Positions 36,075-45,494 of a stretch of DNA of 64,000 nt are shown here, one piece after another. Both the position numbers and the translations under genes were made by a program. A model generated the notes under the pieces. The model was not told the DNA's origin, made no database searches, and saw only the letters and a program-made list of their open reading frames with translations. Origin of the DNA: Natronorubrum tibetense GA33 (GTDB lineage Archaea > Halobacteriota > Halobacteria > Halobacteriales > Natrialbaceae); the NCBI RefSeq assembly GCF_000383975.1, contig NZ_KB913017.1, forward strand, positions 2,283,527 through 2,347,526, read 5' to 3'. How positions within the stretch are numbered: position 1 is the stretch's first letter; every line of letters starts with the position of its first letter.

Positions 36075-37838
36075 TTAGTACTGGCTTCTGATCTGCGATT
36101 CGATCTCTGATTCGAGTTCGTCGATGTACTCGTTCCACTCCTCCGCCGTCGCCATCCGGTTGAGCCGTGGGAGGGCGTCGGCGTCCTGAATCTCCTCGGC
36201 TGGAACGCCAGCGTCGAGCGCCTCGAAGGCCTCGTCGTTGAACGTCCGGATCGCCTGGAGCATCCGGTAGGTCTTTTTCGGGTCGCAGTAGGTGTCGACG
36301 TCATGGAACGCGTTCTGCTGGAGCCAGGCTTCACGCAGGTAGCGTGCGACCTCGAGGGTCAGCTGCTGGTCTTCCGGCAGGGCGTCCTTGCCGACGAGTT
36401 GGACGATCTCCTGCAGTTCGGCCTCCTCGTCGAGCACGTCGACCGCCCACTGGCGGACCTCCGGCCAGTCCTCCGCGACGTTGTCGCGGAACCAGGGGTC
36501 GAGTTGCTGTCGATACAGCGAGTACGACTCGTTCCAGTTGATAGAGGGGAAGTGCCGACGCTCCGCGAGGTCGGCGTCCAGCGCCCAGAACGTCTTGACG
36601 ATACGCAGGGTGTTCTGCGTGACGGGTTCCGAGAAGTCGCCGCCGGGCGGCGAGACGGCTCCGATCGCCGTCACCGAACCCTCGTCGCCGTTGAGCAGCT
36701 GGAACTTGCCGGCGCGCTCGTAGAACTCCGAGAGCGAGGCGGCCAGATATGCGGGATACCCCTCTTCGCCGGGCATCTCCTCGAGTCGGCTCGAGATCTC
36801 GCGCATGGCCTCTGCCCACCGGGAGGTGGAGTCGGCCATCAGCGCGACGTCGTAGCCCATGTCGCGGAAGTACTCCGCGATGGTGATCCCCGTGTAGATA
36901 CAGGACTCGCGGGCTGCGACCGGCATGTTGGACGTGTTCGCGATGAGACACGTTCGGGACATGAGCGGCTTGCCTGTCTGCGGGTCTTCCAATTCAGGGA
37001 AGTCCTCGATAACCTCGGTCATCTCGTTGCCGCGCTCGCCACAACCGACGTAGACGACGATATCCGCGTCGGCCCACTTGGCGAGTTGGTGCTGGGTGAC
37101 CGTCTTCCCGGAGCCGAAGGGACCGGGAATCGCAGCCGTCCCACCTTTCGCGATCGGGAAGAGGCCGTCGAGAATTCGCTGCCCCGAAACGAGGGGGATC
37201 GTCGGCGTCTCCTTCGTCTCTGCCGGACGGGCCTCACGAACGGGCCACTCCTGGTGCATCGTGATCTCCTCGCCGGAGTCGAGTTCGACGACGGGTTCGT
37301 CGACCGTGAACTCGCCGCTCTCGGTCGACGTCACCTCGCCACCCTCGTAGTCCGGCGGGACCATCACGCGGTGCGTGATGCTCTCGGTCTCGGGCACTTC
37401 ACCGACGACGTCGCCGGCTTCGACCGTGTCGCCGACCTCGACGGTCGGGGTAAACTCCCACTCCGTCTCGAAGTCGATTCCGGGAGCGTCGACCCCGCGG
37501 TCCAAGAACGCCGTCCCCATCTTCTCCTCGAGAACGTCGAGCGGGCGCTGGACACCGTCGTAGATGGCGTCCAGCACACCTGGTCCGAGGTCGACGGAGA
37601 GGGGTTCGCCCGTGTTCTCGACGGGTTCGCCCGGGCCGACGCCGGAGGTTTCTTCGTACACCTGAATCGTGGTCAGGTTCCCTTCGATCTCGATGACCTC
37701 GCCCATCAGCCCTTCGTCACCGACGTAGACGACGTCGTTCATCCGGGCGTCGAGGTCCGCGGCGGTCACGACTGGACCGCTCACGCTTTCGATTACACCG
37801 TCTTCGTCGACGGTCTGGGTGTCTTCTGCCTGGCTCAT
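36075..37838 (-). CDS. atpA: A-type ATP synthase catalytic subunit A
   Basis: This 587-residue subunit hydrolyses or makes [16 protein letters not shown] is the catalytic P-loop (about residues 235-243), [16 protein letters not shown] contains the DELSD-like motif, and the ~90-residue non-homologous insert typical of A/V-type A subunits lies before the P-loop ([17 protein letters not shown]). No intein is present. It is located in the middle of the minus-strand operon with very short gaps on both sides. Confidence 0.97.
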   Translation of the reverse strand: MSQAEDTQTVDEDGVIESVSGPVVTAADLDARMNDVVYVGDEGLMGEVIEIEGNLTTIQVYEETSGVGPGEPVENTGEPLSVDLGPGVLDAIYDGVQRPLDVLEEKMGTAFLDRGVDAPGIDFETEWEFTPTVEVGDTVEAGDVVGEVPETESITHRVMVPPDYEGGEVTSTESGEFTVDEPVVELDSGEEITMHQEWPVREARPAETKETPTIPLVSGQRILDGLFPIAKGGTAAIPGPFGSGKTVTQHQLAKWADADIVVYVGCGERGNEMTEVIEDFPELEDPQTGKPLMSRTCLIANTSNMPVAARESCIYTGITIAEYFRDMGYDVALMADSTSRWAEAMREISSRLEEMPGEEGYPAYLAASLSEFYERAGKFQLLNGDEGSVTAIGAVSPPGGDFSEPVTQNTLRIVKTFWALDADLAERRHFPSINWNESYSLYRQQLDPWFRDNVAEDWPEVRQWAVDVLDEEAELQEIVQLVGKDALPEDQQLTLEVARYLREAWLQQNAFHDVDTYCDPKKTYRMLQAIRTFNDEAFEALDAGVPAEEIQDADALPRLNRMATAEEWNEYIDELESEIESQIRSQY

Positions 37839-37844
37839 AGTTTA

Positions 37845-38171
37845 TTATTCGTCTTCGTCCATCAGGTCGATACCGATCGCACGCTTGATCTGGTCGCGCA
37901 GTCCGCCGCCACCGGTTCCGCTCCCGATCGTGACGACGACCGGCTCGACGCTCGTCTCGACGTTCTGGCGGACGTTCCGCGAGAGGAACTCCAGATCGTC
38001 GTCGTGCATGACGACGATTCCGATGCCGTCGTCGTCGAGGACATCCGTAACGGCGTCGTCGAGTTCAGTCTCCTTCTCGTCGTCCGGGACGTTCTCGAAT
38101 CGACGGACTCCCGCGAGGCGGAAGCCGGTCGTGAACTCCGGACTGCCGACGACTGCGATTTCCTGACTCAT
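37845..38171 (-). CDS. atpF: A-type ATP synthase subunit F
   Basis: This 108-residue central-stalk subunit has an N-terminal Rossmann-like fold: IAVVGSPEFTTGFRLAG and GIGIVVMHDDDLEFLS. The C-terminal helix LRDQIKRAIGIDLM is retained. Its start overlaps the atpC stop by four bases and six bases separate it from atpA. Confidence 0.95.
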   Translation of the reverse strand: MSQEIAVVGSPEFTTGFRLAGVRRFENVPDDEKETELDDAVTDVLDDDGIGIVVMHDDDLEFLSRNVRQNVETSVEPVVVTIGSGTGGGGLRDQIKRAIGIDLMDEDE

Positions 38172-39235
38172 AGGATCACCAGCTCCTCTTCGATCTCGCT
38201 TTCCTCGAGTCCAACCTCGCGACCGCGAGCGATCGCACGGATGTTCTCGACCTCGCGTTCCTTGGCGAGGATGTACGACAGCACGGCCGAGATCGAGGCC
38301 GGGTAGATGCTCGAGAGCGTATCCGCGTACTCGAGCAGCGCAGCGTCTAGTGCGTGCTCGAACTGGATAAGGCTGTCAGCGTCCCGCAGCCGATCCATCG
38401 CTCCGGAGAGTCGCTTGCCGTAGCGTTTGTTCTCGCCGATGTGATCGACGAGCGCGTCGTAATCGTTGACGAGTTGATTCAGCTCCGACTCGTCGAACAG
38501 CACGCCGCCTTCGATGTAGTAGGACGCGGGATCGAGGTCGGCGCCGCTGCGAGCGAGTCGCAGGGCGTTCCGGGCGTTCCGGAAGTCGATCTCGGCCTGC
38601 AGGAACTCGACGTACTTCGCCTCCGGCCCCTCCTGGGGCTCGGCAATCGGTCCGCGGGAGAGATCGTCGAGCAGGTGCTCGTAGAACTCCCGGTCGAGTG
38701 CGTTCTCGAGGGGAACGAGCGCGCCGGTCTCTTCGAACTCCTCGTACGCTTCCGTGAGGGGCTCGTAGTAGACCGTCCGGTTGAGGACTTCGATCGCGTC
38801 CTCGATCTCGTCGACCTCGAGCAGACGATCAATCGTCGCCTCATCGAGTTCGCCGGCCATGATCAGGTCCGTCCGGATCTCCTCGGGATCGGTTTCGGTG
38901 TAGATCCCGCGGATGATCGTCTTCAGGTTCCAGACGTCGAACTTCCGGAGGTAGCGGGCGATGAGGTCGTACAGTCGACCGTCCGACCAATCGAGCAAGT
39001 CCTGGAAGTGTTTCGCGAGATTCCGGTTCAGCGCGTACTCGATCAGGTCGACACCCGAGAAGCGTGCGCCGAGTTCGTTGATCTCGCGTTCGTACTCCGA
39101 TTCTTCCATGAACCGTGCGATCCCGCTCGGCCCCATCCGGATCAGCTTCCGATAGTCTTCGTCCGCGAACAGCGAGGCTCGGCGTGACCGAACGCGAGCG
39201 TTCACGTACTCCGGATTCGAGGCACCTACGCTCAT
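38168..39235 (-). CDS. atpC: A-type ATP synthase subunit C (d-like)
   Basis: This 355-residue helical cone subunit connects the rotor shaft D/F to the c-ring. It starts NPEYVNARVRSRRASLF and has repeated helical domains such as FQDLLDWSDGRLYDLIARYL with FDVWNLKTIIRGI, typical of the V_ATP_synt C/AC39 family. Both ends overlap neighbours by four bases (atpE, atpF). Confidence 0.95.
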   Translation of the reverse strand: MSVGASNPEYVNARVRSRRASLFADEDYRKLIRMGPSGIARFMEESEYEREINELGARFSGVDLIEYALNRNLAKHFQDLLDWSDGRLYDLIARYLRKFDVWNLKTIIRGIYTETDPEEIRTDLIMAGELDEATIDRLLEVDEIEDAIEVLNRTVYYEPLTEAYEEFEETGALVPLENALDREFYEHLLDDLSRGPIAEPQEGPEAKYVEFLQAEIDFRNARNALRLARSGADLDPASYYIEGGVLFDESELNQLVNDYDALVDHIGENKRYGKRLSGAMDRLRDADSLIQFEHALDAALLEYADTLSSIYPASISAVLSYILAKEREVENIRAIARGREVGLEESEIEEELVIL

Positions 39236-39813
39236 TGTTCGAAGAGTCTGTTGCTGATCTCCCGGAGGTTGTCTTCCCAGACGTCCTCGAGCAGCGAGTC
39301 GAACGTGTTGTTGACTCGGACTCGAGACTGGTCGCTTTCGACGACGACGCCGCCGAGGCAGTCGTACTCGCCGGCGTACTCGTAGCCATCGTAATCGTCG
39401 AGGATCGACGTGATCAGCTCCTCGTCGCTTTCGCGACCGTAGACGCTGACGTCGTCGCCCTCGTCGAACTCGTCGCTCGCCGTCTCGAGGAGGGTTCGCG
39501 TCAGCTCCTCGCGAGTGTCTCCTTCGAGAGCCGCGAGTTCGTCTTCGACCTGCTCGCGAACGTCGCCGAGGACGTCACGGCGGGCCTCCAGGCGCTGCTG
39601 TTTCGCCTCCAGTTTCGCACTGGAGAGTCGCTGTTCGCGAAGCTGCTCGATCTCGCGCTCGACAGCCTGCTCTGCATCGCTGCGGATCTCCTCGGCGTCC
39701 TCCTCGGCGGCCGATTCGATCTCGTCGGCGCGCGCTTCGCCCTCCGCACGGATGTCCTCCGCACGCGCGTGGGCCTCTTCTCGAATGTCTTCTACGACTG
39801 TATCCAAACTCAT
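39232..39813 (-). CDS. atpE: A-type ATP synthase subunit E (peripheral stalk)
   Basis: This 193-residue protein has a long N-terminal amphipathic coiled coil rich in Glu/Arg/Ala (EARADEIESAAEEDAEEIRS) and a globular C-terminal domain with ECDC-like YDCLGGVVVESDQSRVRVNNTF. It pairs with AtpH as the stator stalk. Four-base overlap with atpC. Confidence 0.94.
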   Translation of the reverse strand: MSLDTVVEDIREEAHARAEDIRAEGEARADEIESAAEEDAEEIRSDAEQAVEREIEQLREQRLSSAKLEAKQQRLEARRDVLGDVREQVEDELAALEGDTREELTRTLLETASDEFDEGDDVSVYGRESDEELITSILDDYDGYEYAGEYDCLGGVVVESDQSRVRVNNTFDSLLEDVWEDNLREISNRLFEQ

Positions 39814-39835
39814 TGGTGAGAGAAGGGGGGTTGTT

Positions 39836-40099
39836 TTAGACGATGAAGACGACGACCAGTGCCAGGATCACGAGCGTCTCCGGAAGGACGGTCATGATCA
39901 GGCCTGGAACGAACATATCGTCGTCCTCGGCCATTGCGCCGACCGCAGCGGCGCCGATACCTCGTTCCGCATATCCGGCTGCGAGTGCCGCGAGACCGAC
40001 TGCCAGTGCCGCTGCACCTTCGTTCTCGAGGGTTGGGCCGCTCACTTCTTCTGCTTGCAGTGCAACATCCGCCAGTTCAGGTCCGAGTTCAAGTGCCAT
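39836..40099 (-). CDS. atpK: A-type ATP synthase c-ring subunit K
   Basis: This 87-residue two-helix proteolipid forms the ion-translocating rotor ring. A Gly/Ala-rich first helix (AAALAVGLAALAAGYAERG) is followed by IMTVLPETLVILALVVVF, where Glu74 is the carrier carboxylate. An N-terminal stretch of about 25 polar residues may be a processed leader. It lies five bases after atpI. The surrounding codon use is uniform with the operon. Confidence 0.95.
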   Translation of the reverse strand: MALELGPELADVALQAEEVSGPTLENEGAAALAVGLAALAAGYAERGIGAAAVGAMAEDDDMFVPGLIMTVLPETLVILALVVVFIV

Positions 40100-40104
40100 T
40101 GTAG

Positions 40105-42324
40105 TTAGTCCTCGCTGTTATTTCGATCGTGTCCGAACGGTTCGTAGTTCTTTCCACCGCCTTCATAAAACTTCCCAAAGAACTCGACGTACTCGAGCCT
40201 GATACCCTGTAATCCGGCACTTGTGATACCAAGTAGCAAGACCAGGATGTGTCCGAGTACCAGCACGAGAATGCCGAGTGCGAAGGCGGCGATCGCGACT
40301 GCTCCGTCGCCGATGTAGAACAGGCCATCAAACATGACCTGTCCGTCCTCGGGTCCGTAGCCGGTCCAGGGTGCCATGAAGGGGCGGCCCCCCTCAGGCG
40401 TCTGGACGGCTCCGAAGGTCAGCAGGTTGACGACGAACGCCATCCCACCCTTTGCGAGCAAGACGGCGGTCATTCGTGCGTAGGAGACGACGTGTGCGAA
40501 CGGCATGGCGAACTCGGCCAGTTCGACCGGGTCGCCGACTGCCAGGAGCACGACGCCGAGGATGACTGCCAGGAGCGGCAGCGTAATGTCGACGCCGCCG
40601 ATCGCGAACAGATCCATCATCGGGAAGCCGCTGAATCCGAACGCGAACGGCTCGCCGTCGAACGCGGTGTAGATGAAGTCGGGCTTGACGTCCGCTGCCT
40701 GCTCCGTGAACACCCACACCCAGAGTCCGTTGAGCATCAGGAGCCACGAGCCGCTGTGGGTAATCGCTCCCCAGAGACCGTGACCGTGCTGGATGTTCGC
40801 GACGAAGTCGAGGATCCAGCCGATGTTCAGGTGAAGCACTCCGAGTGCGACGGCGACGATCAGCCAGGCGTTGACGAACTCTGCCGTCGCTGGCGAGAGT
40901 CCCTTGTCTCCCATCGGCGCACCGCCGTCGCCGAAGATCATGTAGCCGAGTTCGTGGAGTCCGAAGAACTCCCCGAACAGGATCCCGAAGAAGATCGTGA
41001 ACGCGCCACACCACATGGCGACGCCCCCGAGACTCGTGATCCCCGGGCTATCGAAGCTCTGGTACATGTAGAATCCGGTCAGCACGTACAAGAGCCCGTA
41101 CCCGACGTCACTGATCATGAACCCGAAGAACAGTGGGAACGTCAGGAACAGGAAGATCGTGGGATCGAGTTCGTTGTACTTCGGTCGGTTGACCGCCTGT
41201 ACCAGCGTTTCGAACGGCTTGGCTGCCGACGGGTTCTTCTGGATCGTCGGCGGCTCATCACTCATCGTCACGGCCGAGCCACCGTCCGTCATGGCCTTCT
41301 GCTGCTGGCCGTCTTCTTCCGCAGCCGCATCTTCGTCGTCTTTCGCCGCCTGGGCACCCTGCTGGATATCCTCCGTGTGGGTTTTCCCGTGACGGTCGTA
41401 GCTCGCTCGCTCGAGCTCTTCGATCTCGACGCTCTCGCCGACGGCGTCGTTCAGCGACGCGACGAGATCGTCGTACTCGTCGCTCGGGATCCATCCCTCC
41501 GCGATGAACGCGCGGTCGGTCGTCGCGAACTGCAGCGGCGCGTCGGCCTGCTGGACCTCGACGGTCAGCTCCTCTTCTACACGCAAGAGGAAGCGAGCTT
41601 CGTTCGCCTTGATCTGCTCGAGTTCCGCGTCGATATCTTCGATCTCGTACTCGAGTTCGCGTTTGCGTTCCGACAGCTCGTCGACGTACGCACTCGGCGT
41701 CTGGTCGGTCTCCGGCACCGGGTGCCGGGTGAACTCGACGCCGACCAGGGCGTCGTCGATCGGACTCGAGCCAGTGTTTGCGGTGGGCGCGGCCACGATA
41801 GCCACGACATCGCCACCGGTGAACGTCTCGTAGGCTCGAATGTCGTCGGACGCGGCGACGGCGTCTTCGACCTGGGCGTGCTGCCCTTCGCCGACGACGA
41901 CGTCGACCGTGTCGTACCCCGACAGGAGGTCGAGGTCAATTCCGAGCTCCGCGAAGGGAGCGACGCGGCCGATCTTCTCCTCGACCTGTCGAAGCTCCTC
42001 ACGGATCTCGCTGCGCTGGTCGTCGAGCTCGTTGACCCGCGTTCGGATCTCCTCGACGCGCGACTCCCAGTTCTCCTCTAAGGTCCCCGGCTCGGCCTCG
42101 TCGGCCGACAGCTCCAGGGTACTCTCGAGGGCGCGGACGGTCACCAGCTTCTCGGAGGCGTCGTCGGCTCCTTCGATGGGGTTCCCGTTGTCGAACCCCT
42201 CCCAGGTGCCGTCGTAATCCGAGAGGTGAACCAGGTTCAGTCCGTGGATCGTCTCGATGACCGTGGGCATAACGCCCTTGGAGCCGGTCACCGAGACCTT
42301 GCTCATCCGTTCAGGTCTGAGCAT
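40105..42324 (-). CDS. atpI: A-type ATP synthase subunit I (a subunit)
   Basis: This 739-residue membrane subunit forms the half-channels beside the c-ring. The N-terminal ~350 residues are cytoplasmic with coiled coil (REELRQVEEKIG). After an acidic linker, eight or so membrane helices follow (FFGFMISDVGYGLLYVLTGF, HVVSYARMTAVLLAKGGMAF), the latter carrying the essential Arg region. The start MLRPERMSKVSVTG overlaps the atpH end by 14 bases. A Met six codons later would leave no overlap, but the earlier one matches the family. Confidence 0.95.
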   Translation of the reverse strand: MLRPERMSKVSVTGSKGVMPTVIETIHGLNLVHLSDYDGTWEGFDNGNPIEGADDASEKLVTVRALESTLELSADEAEPGTLEENWESRVEEIRTRVNELDDQRSEIREELRQVEEKIGRVAPFAELGIDLDLLSGYDTVDVVVGEGQHAQVEDAVAASDDIRAYETFTGGDVVAIVAAPTANTGSSPIDDALVGVEFTRHPVPETDQTPSAYVDELSERKRELEYEIEDIDAELEQIKANEARFLLRVEEELTVEVQQADAPLQFATTDRAFIAEGWIPSDEYDDLVASLNDAVGESVEIEELERASYDRHGKTHTEDIQQGAQAAKDDEDAAAEEDGQQQKAMTDGGSAVTMSDEPPTIQKNPSAAKPFETLVQAVNRPKYNELDPTIFLFLTFPLFFGFMISDVGYGLLYVLTGFYMYQSFDSPGITSLGGVAMWCGAFTIFFGILFGEFFGLHELGYMIFGDGGAPMGDKGLSPATAEFVNAWLIVAVALGVLHLNIGWILDFVANIQHGHGLWGAITHSGSWLLMLNGLWVWVFTEQAADVKPDFIYTAFDGEPFAFGFSGFPMMDLFAIGGVDITLPLLAVILGVVLLAVGDPVELAEFAMPFAHVVSYARMTAVLLAKGGMAFVVNLLTFGAVQTPEGGRPFMAPWTGYGPEDGQVMFDGLFYIGDGAVAIAAFALGILVLVLGHILVLLLGITSAGLQGIRLEYVEFFGKFYEGGGKNYEPFGHDRNNSED

Positions 42325-42643
42325 GGACGTCCTCCTGGAACAGTTCGACGACGTGGTTCGTCACTTCGTCGACCCGATCCTGGGCACGTTCGGCTAGCGC
42401 CGCACGCTCCTGTTCTCCGTCTTCGAGGACGCGTTCGCACTCCTCGTCGATCTCTTCGCGCGCCGCTTCTAGCTGGCGCTCCTTGAGATCCCGCGCTTCT
42501 TGTTCCGCTTCCGTGCGAATCTCCTCGGCACGTTTCCGGGCCTCGGCTATTCGCTCGTCGCGGTCGTTCTGTGCCAATGCGACGATCTCGTCGGCTTCCT
42601 CTTCCGCCGACTGTATTCGTTCGAGAACCTCTGGCCTCGGCAT
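42311..42643 (-). CDS. atpH: A-type ATP synthase subunit H (stator)
   Basis: This 110-residue, almost entirely coiled-coil protein (EARKRAEEIRTEAEQEARDL) pairs with subunit E in the peripheral stalk. It is the first gene of the minus-strand atp operon. A TATA-like stretch lies about 30 bases upstream (around 42671-42682 in the CCATATACGC of the minus strand). The divergent methyltransferase gene begins 158 bp away. Confidence 0.92.
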   Translation of the reverse strand: MPRPEVLERIQSAEEEADEIVALAQNDRDERIAEARKRAEEIRTEAEQEARDLKERQLEAAREEIDEECERVLEDGEQERAALAERAQDRVDEVTNHVVELFQEDVHAQT

Positions 42644-42801
42644 ACTCTAAGCGGGTGGACGTTTACAAGGGCGCGTATATGGTAGTTGCGAAAGTCATCC
42701 AGCAATTTTGCACACGGGAGTATCGATCTGTGCCGATCAATCACGTTTCGTGACCGACGGGAACAGCAGACATATCCCGATCCGGCTGAAACCCACTCAC
42801 A

Positions 42802-43425
42802 ATGGGAATCCTCGAGAACAAGGCCAGAGCCCGACTGTTCTACAAGTACCTCTCGAAAGTGTACGACCAGGTTAACCCCTTCATCTGGAACGAGGACATG
42901 CGCGCCGACGCCCTCGAACTGCTCAATCTCGACGAGGGGATGACCGTCCTCGACGTCGGTTGTGGCACCGGCTTCGCGACGGAGGGGCTGCTCGAACACG
43001 TCGACGAGGTGTACGCGCTCGATCAGAGCGAACACCAGCTCGAGCAGGCTTACGCGAAGTTTGGGAAACGCGCTCCGCCGGTTCACTTCCACCGCGGCGA
43101 CGCCGAACGGCTGCCGTTCGCGACGGACACGTTCGACGTCGTCTGGTCGTCCGGCTCGATCGAGTACTGGCCGAACCCGATCCTCGCGCTTCGGGAGTTC
43201 CGCCGCGTCCTGAAACCCGGCGGACAGGTGCTCGTCGTCGGGCCGAACTACCCCGACAGCTTCGTCGCGCAGAAACTCGCCGACTCCATCATGCTCTTTT
43301 ACGACGAGTACGAGGCCGACCGAATGTTCAAACGGGCCGGATTCGAGGACGTCAAACACCTGTTCCAGGGACCGTCCTACGATCCGGACGTCGCGATCAC
43401 GACGATCGGTCGCGCTCCCGAGTAA
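42802..43425 (+). CDS. SAM-dependent methyltransferase, VTE3/quinone type
   Basis: This 207-residue class I methyltransferase has MTVLDVGCGTGFATEGLL (SAM-binding motif I), HRGDAERLPFATDTFDVVW and REFRRVLKPGGQVLVVGP. The sequence VWSSGSIEYWPNP is close to SAGSIEYWPDP of plant MPBQ/MSBQ methyltransferase (VTE3), an enzyme of archaeal origin that methylates prenylquinols. This protein may therefore methylate the menaquinone ring. It diverges from the ATP synthase operon. Confidence 0.8.
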   Translation: MGILENKARARLFYKYLSKVYDQVNPFIWNEDMRADALELLNLDEGMTVLDVGCGTGFATEGLLEHVDEVYALDQSEHQLEQAYAKFGKRAPPVHFHRGDAERLPFATDTFDVVWSSGSIEYWPNPILALREFRRVLKPGGQVLVVGPNYPDSFVAQKLADSIMLFYDEYEADRMFKRAGFEDVKHLFQGPSYDPDVAITTIGRAPE

Positions 43426-43456
43426 TCGCTGACTATCGTTCTCCGCTACCGCTACG

Positions 43457-44020
43457 TTACGTCGCCGTCGTCTCGAGCGTCGCTATCCGAGTCCCGTTGA
43501 CAACGAGTGTGACGCCGACCGTATCGCCGGACTCGACCGTCGGATCGTTCGTCTCGGCGACCGTGACACTCGCACGCTCACCGGTCCGCCACTCGGAATC
43601 GCTCTCCGCGTTGAACGGCCCCGTCGGCGAGCCGTCGAATCCGTCCGCGCCGACGAACGGCACCGGCGGCTGGTCGGTCAGCTCTTCGCCGTCGACCGTA
43701 ATCCGAATCGACAGTTCCGCGACGTCGATTTCGTCGCCCTCGATGTGATCGATTGCAATCGTCGACTCTTCTCCGTCGACCGTCAGATCGAACGCCGCGG
43801 TCGGCCCGCCCGCCTCGAGCGACCACGTGCTGGCCCCGACTGCGACCATCGTCGCCAGCAGGACCGTTATCGCGAGCAACGCGAGCACGCCGACGAGTCG
43901 GCTGACGGCTCGTGTGCCGAAACCGAACGTCGTTCCGTCGGCGCTCCCCTTGCTGGCGCAGTCGCTCCTGTGATCGCAGTTTTGGTCGCAGGTTGACGGA
44001 TCGCTCGAGCGGAGTGACAC
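43457..44020 (-). CDS. Type IV pilin-like protein (DUF1628-like N-terminus)
   Basis: This 187-residue protein has a ~35-residue polar leader and then TRAVSRLVGVLALLAITVLLATMVAVGA, a long hydrophobic helix like the N domain of haloarchaeal pilins (consensus RAVSPVIGV), with Arg replacing the usual Pro. Two leader Cys-rich segments (CDQNCDHRSDC) are unusual for a pilin leader and could be cytoplasmic metal binding. The remainder is beta-rich and acidic. It is probably inserted in or assembled on the membrane. Start could be later. Confidence 0.65.
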   Translation of the reverse strand: MSLRSSDPSTCDQNCDHRSDCASKGSADGTTFGFGTRAVSRLVGVLALLAITVLLATMVAVGASTWSLEAGGPTAAFDLTVDGEESTIAIDHIEGDEIDVAELSIRITVDGEELTDQPPVPFVGADGFDGSPTGPFNAESDSEWRTGERASVTVAETNDPTVESGDTVGVTLVVNGTRIATLETTAT

Positions 44021-44070
44021 GCCCCATCGTGGCCGCTCGTTCCGATATAAAGGTACGGCCGAACCCGTTG

Positions 44071-45333
44071 TTACCTTCTATTCGCGGTCCTCGTGTCGAC
44101 GCTTCCCGAGTCCGTCTCGGCCGATACATCGTACTCGCCGAGTGGCGGCAGGAGCCACAGCGTGCCGTCGTCGTCGGTCTCGCCGAGTTCTACCCCGTTC
44201 ATCCAAACCGTCGCACTCTCGGGGTCGTCAGTGACCATATCGGCCACTCTCACTTCCACCGGCCCGTTGACGGGCGTTTCCGTAATCGTGAGATCGATAT
44301 CGTGGTCGATCCACGATCTGTTGTTGTCTTCGGGCAGCGACTCGAGGGCGAGTTCCTGTGACTCGCGGTAGACATCTCCCGTTCCGCCGTCGAGGTAGAC
44401 CTGGAGGTGGTTTCGGTCGTCCTCCATCTCGACGAAGTAGAGGTTCTGCTCGCCGTAGTCGTTGAAGCTCGACCAGCTCTGTTCACCGCCCGCCCACGGA
44501 TAGTGCTCCGTTGCGGCCTCCATCGTCTCGGAGTTCGAGTAGTCCTCGAACTGGTTTTCGGCGTCGGGGCCGGTGTCGCGGTTGTCGAACCGAACCGTCT
44601 CGAGGATGTACATGTCTCCCTCGATCATCGAGAGGCTGTAGCCGTCTTCCGACGTCTGAATTCGGACATCGGGCTGTTCGTCCCAGCCGGAGGACTGACT
44701 CGCCTGGTCGAGGTTCGCCCGGAGCGACGTTCGGTGGAGCTCGAGTGCCGCTTCGTCCGCGCGGACCTGCTGGTTCGACAGCGAATAGCCCGGAACGGCG
44801 TCCGTTCGGTCGTCTATCTCGTTCAGCGCGTGTAGCAGCGATTCTGCCTCGTTGTAGTTTCGCAACAGCGTCTGTAGCAGTTCGGTATCGGTGATCTCTC
44901 CGCCGGCGTGAGCTCTGACGGCCTCACGTTCGCGCTCCTCGAGATTTTCGGTTCGATCGGCGATCCGATTATTCGCCGTTCTGATCATATTCTCTCGCTC
45001 GTCGTTCGTGGCGGTATCGAACTCGCTGTCGACGATGGTGTACTGCTCCTGATCTACCCTGAGGTGATCGTCCACGGCGGCGAGTGTGAGTCCGAAATCG
45101 GTTCCGTACGTGGCTCGCTCTTCCCTGATTTCACCGGAAAGCTGGAGCCGGTTCGTCGTCTCTTCGGCTTCGACCGGCGACGATGACACTTGTTGGAGGG
45201 CCAACTGCTGGAGCTGCGAGTCGGGGGCATCGCGTGTCGCGTCGTCGGCTTCCGGTCCCGGCGCGATGACGGGCATCGCAAGAAGCGACGTGACGAGCAA
45301 CACCGCGAGGAGGGCGGGCATCGCACTGTTCAT
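44071..45333 (-). CDS. Secreted helical/beta protein (haloarchaeal DUF7094/7096-like)
   Basis: This 420-residue protein has an N-terminal Sec-type signal (MPALLAVLLVTSLLAMPVIAPG). A long helical region with repeated Glu/Arg/Asn (residues ~45-190) is followed by a beta-rich domain (DVYRESQELALESLP) and a C-terminal Ig/PEGA-like segment. Secreted proteins with this architecture are common in haloarchaea beside a DUF7345/HTH regulator. It diverges from such a gene across 161 bp. No enzymatic motif is seen. Confidence 0.65.
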   Translation of the reverse strand: MNSAMPALLAVLLVTSLLAMPVIAPGPEADDATRDAPDSQLQQLALQQVSSSPVEAEETTNRLQLSGEIREERATYGTDFGLTLAAVDDHLRVDQEQYTIVDSEFDTATNDERENMIRTANNRIADRTENLEEREREAVRAHAGGEITDTELLQTLLRNYNEAESLLHALNEIDDRTDAVPGYSLSNQQVRADEAALELHRTSLRANLDQASQSSGWDEQPDVRIQTSEDGYSLSMIEGDMYILETVRFDNRDTGPDAENQFEDYSNSETMEAATEHYPWAGGEQSWSSFNDYGEQNLYFVEMEDDRNHLQVYLDGGTGDVYRESQELALESLPEDNNRSWIDHDIDLTITETPVNGPVEVRVADMVTDDPESATVWMNGVELGETDDDGTLWLLPPLGEYDVSAETDSGSVDTRTANRR

Positions 45334-45445
45334 CGCCCCACCATACGGACTCCTGATACAAAAACTGGTCGCACCAGTGATGGAAGCGCTCAGCGGCTGA
45401 TTACAGCCCTCACACGCGAGTTTCCACCCGATAGTAATGCGTTAT

Positions 45446-45478
45446 TTTCCGATGGAAAGTGTTTTTTCCCCGGGGAAA
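45446..45478. promoter_or_regulatory. Tandem TTTCC-n-GGAAA palindromes before the HTH regulator
   Basis: TTTCC-GAT-GGAAA (45446-45458) is followed by a perfect 14-bp palindrome TTTCCCCGGGGAAA (45465-45478). Their centres are about 20 bp apart, near two DNA turns, placing two similar dimer sites on one face. The second ends 16 bp before the start codon at 45495 and therefore overlaps the region where the core promoter must lie. Likely a site for a dimeric or tetrameric regulator, perhaps the adjacent gene product. Confidence 0.6.
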
Positions 45479-45494
45479 CCACCGGTTGATACGC

